From Chitinivibrionales bacterium (GTDB lineage Bacteria; Fibrobacterota; Chitinivibrionia; Chitinivibrionales; FEN-1185): a DNA stretch of 9,251 bases. Positions 5,970 to 9,251 of this stretch are shown here, in pieces. The stretch is taken from assembly GCA_028718065.1 (NCBI GenBank), contig JAQUMP010000108.1, positions 1 to 9,251 on the forward strand, written 5' to 3'. The notes under the pieces are model-generated. The model did no database searches. It was not told the origin of the DNA and was given only the letters and a program-made list of their open reading frames with translations. The first letter of the stretch is position 1; each line of letters starts with the position of its first letter. Position numbers and translations under genes: made by a program.

Positions 5970-7616
5970 ATGAGTGATGCCATTGAACTATCTCCGGCGC
6001 ATTCGGGCGCCATGACCGCCGCCGTAACCTGTGAAGACGGCGCCACGCGTCACCTGCATTCCATTGTCGACCCGCAGGCCGAAAGCGCCCTTTTTGAGGA
6101 CCTGGAACTCTGGGGTAATACCATCGTGTTTCTCGGCGTGGGCCTGGGACATCACGCCGCGGGGCTTGCGCGTAAATTGCCGGCCGGGCGTACCTGCATA
6201 ATTATTGATTATTACGACCAATGTCTTGACTTTTGCAAGCAGGGCGCCTTTGCCGCGCTCCGCAAAACGGCGCATTTTATTTCCGGAACCACCGGCGCGC
6301 AGGCGATCGAGGCGGCCCTCACGGCGCTGCCGGACCCCATTCAGATTGTCAAGCACCCGGCTTCATACCATTGCCACCAGGCCTTCTACGATTCCCTTGC
6401 CCGGCGCTGCCGCCGCGCCGCGGTCGGGGCATCGCGGCCACACCCGGAGGCCAACAGGGTGCTGTTGTGCTACGGCACGTTTTTTCTGGAGGAGGAACTT
6501 GCGCGCGCCTTTAAAGCGGAAGGGCTCACGGTAACGCCTTTTCCGTATCCCGAAATTCAGGGCGGAATCGAATACGAATCGCGGCTCTGCCGCCTCCTGC
6601 AACTGGACCGGCCCGATTTTATAATCTCGGTAAATATGAAAGGCTTTGACGGCAACGGTATTTTGAGCGCCCTGGCCGCCGAATATTCCATCCCTTTGCT
6701 GGTCTGGTTTGTGGACGATCCCCATCCGATCGTCGCGAATTTCCAAGGCCAGATCGCCCAACTCCCGCACTACGCCTTTACCTGGGAGAAAAACTACATT
6801 CCCTATCTGCGCGCCGGCGGCTTTAAAGCCACGGCCTATCTGCCGCTGGCAAGCGATCCTGCGCTGTTTTACACCGAACAATTGCCCACCCCCGAACTCC
6901 AGCTCGGTTTTGTGGGTTCCAGCATGGGCGGCCGCTTTCTGGCATCGCTACGGCAAAAATTCCTGTGGCAGCCGTCGCTAGAGACCCTGGTGGACGCGGC
7001 CGCCGACAAACTGCTGCGCGATCCCTTTATGTCAATATATCGCATAGTCAAGGAAACCTGCTCGCAAAGGGGGTCGGCGCTCCCCTTTACCGACGTCCGC
7101 AATATCACCTGGCTCTGCTGCTATATCATTCATACCGCCAGCATGCGTAAACGGCGGCAAATCACGGCGGCCCTGCGCGAAGAGCCGCTCGAACTTTTCG
7201 GCGATGCGCAAGGATGGGCCGACGTGTTGGGAAGCGGCTTCCGACTGCATCCGGATATCGATTACCGGCATGAACTGGCCGCGGCCTACCGGCGGATTGC
7301 GATAAACATCAATATCACCAGTTGTCAAATGTCAACAGCCGTCAATCAACGCGTCTTCGATGTCCCGCTTGCCGGAAGTTTTCTCATAACCGACCACCAG
7401 GCCGACCTCGACGAACTCTTTGCCGTGGGCCCCGAAATAACCGTTTACGGGTCGATCGAGGAGCTGCGCGCCAAAATAGCTTTTTTCAAGGTGCATGAAG
7501 CCGAGCGCCAAAAAATCATCCTGGCCGGCCGCGGCAGGATTTTGCGGGAACACACCTATCGTCACCGCGTCCGGGCAATAATTTCGGCCGCAAAATCATG
7601 GGGAATAACCGGCTGA
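5970..7616 (+). CDS. CgeB-like glycosyltransferase with Maf/DUF115-like N-terminal domain
   Basis: A 548-residue cytoplasmic protein that looks like a GT-B-type sugar transferase of the CgeB/'glycosyl transferases group 1' set. Seen: an N-terminal part (1-160) with FLGVGLGHH at 54-62 and IIIDYYDQ, a Rossmann-like pattern shared with DUF115/Maf-type proteins. A second Rossmann start follows (VLLCYGTFF, from 164), then VNMKGFDGNG from 221 and WFVDDPHP from 246, typical of DUF3880. YAFTWEKNYIPYLRAGG and YLPLASDP come next. The C-terminal Glyco_trans_1-like domain has NQRVFDVPLAG from 459, ITD at 473-475 and a HTYRHR motif near the end. By family association it may modify flagellin, spore-coat-like or envelope proteins or polysaccharide; sugar and acceptor are unknown. 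The ATG has no Shine-Dalgarno sequence, and Met15 at 6012 is an alternative that has none either. Downstream genes follow after 39 nt. Confidence 0.83.
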   Translation: MSDAIELSPAHSGAMTAAVTCEDGATRHLHSIVDPQAESALFEDLELWGNTIVFLGVGLGHHAAGLARKLPAGRTCIIIDYYDQCLDFCKQGAFAALRKTAHFISGTTGAQAIEAALTALPDPIQIVKHPASYHCHQAFYDSLARRCRRAAVGASRPHPEANRVLLCYGTFFLEEELARAFKAEGLTVTPFPYPEIQGGIEYESRLCRLLQLDRPDFIISVNMKGFDGNGILSALAAEYSIPLLVWFVDDPHPIVANFQGQIAQLPHYAFTWEKNYIPYLRAGGFKATAYLPLASDPALFYTEQLPTPELQLGFVGSSMGGRFLASLRQKFLWQPSLETLVDAAADKLLRDPFMSIYRIVKETCSQRGSALPFTDVRNITWLCCYIIHTASMRKRRQITAALREEPLELFGDAQGWADVLGSGFRLHPDIDYRHELAAAYRRIAININITSCQMSTAVNQRVFDVPLAGSFLITDHQADLDELFAVGPEITVYGSIEELRAKIAFFKVHEAERQKIILAGRGRILREHTYRHRVRAIISAAKSWGITG

Positions 7617-7642
7617 CATGATATATTTTTTGATATTAATGA

Positions 7643-7647
7643 GGAGG
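7643..7647 (+). promoter_or_regulatory. Strong ribosome binding site of the 81-residue gene
   Basis: GGAGG within GAGGAGGAAG lies 8 nt before the ATG at 7656, the best-spaced Shine-Dalgarno signal in the window. It supports the small frame as a translated gene. The 39-nt gap after the glycosyltransferase stop holds no terminator. Confidence 0.75.
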
Positions 7648-7655
7648 AAGACGGT

Positions 7656-7901
7656 ATGGCAATCAGATGGATGCGCAACGTAATCATCGACGGGGAAAAA
7701 GGCACCCTCGAAATCCAGTTGGGCGATAAAAAAATGGGTGATAAATGTTACACCCGCATTTCCAACGAGATCGAGCAGTGGTTTGCCAATATGTACGAAA
7801 CGCGCGACGACATTATCGCGCAGGGGCTCGATATTTTAAAGAAACGGCTCGAAATAAAAAAAGTAACCTACCCCGACGGTACGCCCTATGACTGGAAATA
7901 A
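7656..7901 (+). CDS. Small protein of unknown function upstream of GH57 gene (81 residues)
   Basis: I do not recognise this protein. It is 81 residues, highly charged and apparently soluble, with no signal peptide or membrane segment. The first half looks beta-rich (NVIIDGEKGTLEIQLGDKK), the middle helical (EIEQWFANMYETRDDIIAQGLDILKKRLEIKK), and it ends VTYPDGTPYDWK. There is a single cysteine (DKCYT). The strong ribosome binding site and codon usage like that of its neighbours support a real gene. Its 3' end overlaps the start of the GH57/DUF3536 gene by 14 nt in another frame, which suggests translational coupling and a related role, perhaps as a small partner or regulator of the hydrolase. 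That role is inference from position only. Confidence 0.72.
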   Translation: MAIRWMRNVIIDGEKGTLEIQLGDKKMGDKCYTRISNEIEQWFANMYETRDDIIAQGLDILKKRLEIKKVTYPDGTPYDWK

Positions 7902-9251
7902 GCCGGCCGGCGGCAAGCGCGCCGTCGTGATCCACGGCCATTTTTACCAGCCGCCGCGCGAAAATCCGTGGCTCGATGCCATTGACCGGCAGGAATCGGC
8001 CGCCCCATATCACGACTGGAACGAACGCATCTACGACCAATGCTACCGGCCCAACGCTTTCTCGCGCATTCTGGACCCCCAGGGCATGATCGTTGACATT
8101 TACAACAACTACCGTTCCCTGAGTTTTAATTTTGGCCCGACGCTGTTTCGCTGGCTTGAAACATACCACCCGCGCCTGGCCGAAAAAATCGTCCAGGCCG
8201 ACCGGGAAAGTTACAATGTTTTTAAGAAACACGGCAACGCCCTGGCGCAGGTATATAACCACCTTATCATGCCGCTTTCGTCGCGGCGCGACCAACTCAC
8301 CCAGATCCGCTGGGCCAAAACCTTTTTTCAGAGCCGCTTTAACCGTCCGCCCGAAGGCCTCTGGCTTGCGGAAACCGCTCTCAACATGGAAACCGTGCAG
8401 TGTTGTATTGAAGAAGGCATTCGCTTTGTAGTGCTTTCCCCCAACCAGGCCGAAGCCATCCGCCCCTTGGACGGCGCCAAAGATTGGACCTCGGTCGTAT
8501 CGGGCTCCATCGATACGCGCCGGCCCTACCGGATTGTCGCGAGGGACGAATCCCACAAGCCCACCGGCGGCCACCTCGACGTGTTTTTCTTTGACGAAGG
8601 CCTGAGCCGGGCCGTGAGTTTTGAAAACATATTGACAGATGCTAAACTGCTGGCCGACCGGATCCGCGGCGGTTTTGACGAAAAGGCAAGCGACAACCAG
8701 ATCGTCACCATTGCCACCGACGGCGAAACCTTCGGCCATCACAAACCGTTCGGCGACATGTGCCTGGCCTACTTTTTCAGCCGCCTGGCGCCGGGCCTCG
8801 ACCTGACACCGGTTAATTTCGGGTATTATTTGGAGCTCAATCCGCCGCGCTGGGAGGTGGGACTTAAAAACGCCTTCGGCGAGGGCACGGGCTGGAGTTG
8901 CATGTATGGCGTCGGCCGCTGGGTCCGCGATTGCGGCTGCTCCACCGGCGGACTTAAGGGCTGGAACCAGACCTGGCGCACGCCGCTGCGCAAGGCGCTG
9001 CAGGACCTGCAAAAACAGGTGGATGCGGTTTTTGAAAAGAGTGTTTCCCCGCTGGGCGCCGACCCGTGGGCCTTGCGCGACGGCGCTATAAAAGTCTTTG
9101 AGGCCGAGCCGGCGGCCTGGCGTAAATTCCTTTTAGAGCATGGATGCAGGGCCGATATAACGGACGAGCAGGCGCGACTTTTACGCCGTCTGTGCGAGGC
9201 GCAAAAGTACATGCTCTTTTCGTTTACATCCTGCGGATGGTTTTTCGCGGA
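7888..9251 (+). CDS. GH57-family glycoside hydrolase with DUF3536-type layout, 3' end outside window
   Basis: An open frame of 454 residues runs uninterrupted to the window end. GH57 enzymes act with retention on alpha-glucans (amylase, amylopullulanase, branching or 4-alpha-glucanotransferase activities). The DUF3536 subgroup is mostly uncharacterised. Seen: motif 1 HGHFYQPPRENPW from residue 16, YNHLIMPL around His125, and GLWLAETALN with Glu162 where the family nucleophile sits. TDGETFGHH follows with Asp278 as the probable acid/base, and SCGWFF lies at the window edge, typical of the subgroup. No signal peptide is present, so it is probably cytoplasmic and may act on glycogen-like storage glucan. 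The ATG at 7888 lies 14 nt inside the previous gene and lacks its own Shine-Dalgarno sequence; it gives the short leader usual before HGHFYQPP. Family members are roughly 800 residues, so a large part is missing. The exact substrate cannot be told. Confidence 0.93.
   Translation, partial: MTGNKPAGGKRAVVIHGHFYQPPRENPWLDAIDRQESAAPYHDWNERIYDQCYRPNAFSRILDPQGMIVDIYNNYRSLSFNFGPTLFRWLETYHPRLAEKIVQADRESYNVFKKHGNALAQVYNHLIMPLSSRRDQLTQIRWAKTFFQSRFNRPPEGLWLAETALNMETVQCCIEEGIRFVVLSPNQAEAIRPLDGAKDWTSVVSGSIDTRRPYRIVARDESHKPTGGHLDVFFFDEGLSRAVSFENILTDAKLLADRIRGGFDEKASDNQIVTIATDGETFGHHKPFGDMCLAYFFSRLAPGLDLTPVNFGYYLELNPPRWEVGLKNAFGEGTGWSCMYGVGRWVRDCGCSTGGLKGWNQTWRTPLRKALQDLQKQVDAVFEKSVSPLGADPWALRDGAIKVFEAEPAAWRKFLLEHGCRADITDEQARLLRRLCEAQKYMLFSFTSCGWFFA

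Noticed and set aside
6363..6881. A 172-codon minus-strand frame inside the CgeB-like gene
   Set aside because: The plus-strand frame carries clear glycosyltransferase motifs over the same bases; the minus frame has no ribosome binding site or family resemblance.
7813..9012. A 399-codon open frame on the minus strand
   Set aside because: It lies antisense to the GH57 gene, whose plus-strand frame shows all family motifs without a stop. The minus frame is a GC-rich shadow with no recognisable domain.

Overview
The window looks like ordinary chromosome from a Gram-negative (diderm) bacterium. It holds ten protein-coding genes, eight complete and two cut by the window edges. There are no rRNA or tRNA genes, CRISPR arrays, insertion sequences or phage genes that I can see. 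The diderm call rests on an Omp85-type outer-membrane protein with a signal peptide. The DksA/TraR-like protein has lost its zinc cysteines (YGICKVTGE), a form I associate with Bacteroidetes/Chlorobi/Fibrobacteres-type bacteria. Together with the GH57/DUF3536 and CgeB-like enzymes this suggests an FCB-group or similar anaerobe, but that is a low-confidence inference.

Layout. Positions 1-962 (+): the C-terminal end of an acyl-CoA dehydrogenase, then ribulose-phosphate 3-epimerase (rpe), whose GTG start overlaps the previous stop by one base. Positions 1139-1543 (+): a stand-alone DksA/TraR-family regulator with its own candidate promoter and a strong ribosome binding site. Positions 1553-3112 (-): a polytopic GT-C glycosyltransferase with a TTG start, convergent with the regulator. 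Positions 3113-3338: a divergent intergenic region with candidate promoters and a small inverted repeat. Positions 3339-5622 (+): gluconokinase, then a short Omp85/TamA-like protein 34 nt downstream. Positions 5626-5889 (-): an 87-residue helical protein of unknown function, tail to tail with the Omp85 gene. Positions 5970-7616 (+): a two-part CgeB-like glycosyltransferase with a Maf/DUF115-like N-terminus. Positions 7656-9251 (+): an 81-residue protein of unknown function, overlapping by 14 nt a GH57/DUF3536 glycoside hydrolase that runs off the window.

How the genes fit together. rpe and gluconokinase both feed the pentose phosphate pathway but sit in separate transcription units. The GT-C enzyme, the CgeB-like enzyme and the GH57 protein point to glycan transfer and alpha-glucan metabolism, and the Omp85 protein to outer-membrane assembly or secretion. 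Nothing ties all of these into one system, and I do not see a convincing undescribed multi-gene system. The points most worth a second look are the two uncharacterised small proteins, the fused glycosyltransferase, the cysteine-stripped DksA-like protein and the compact Omp85 protein.
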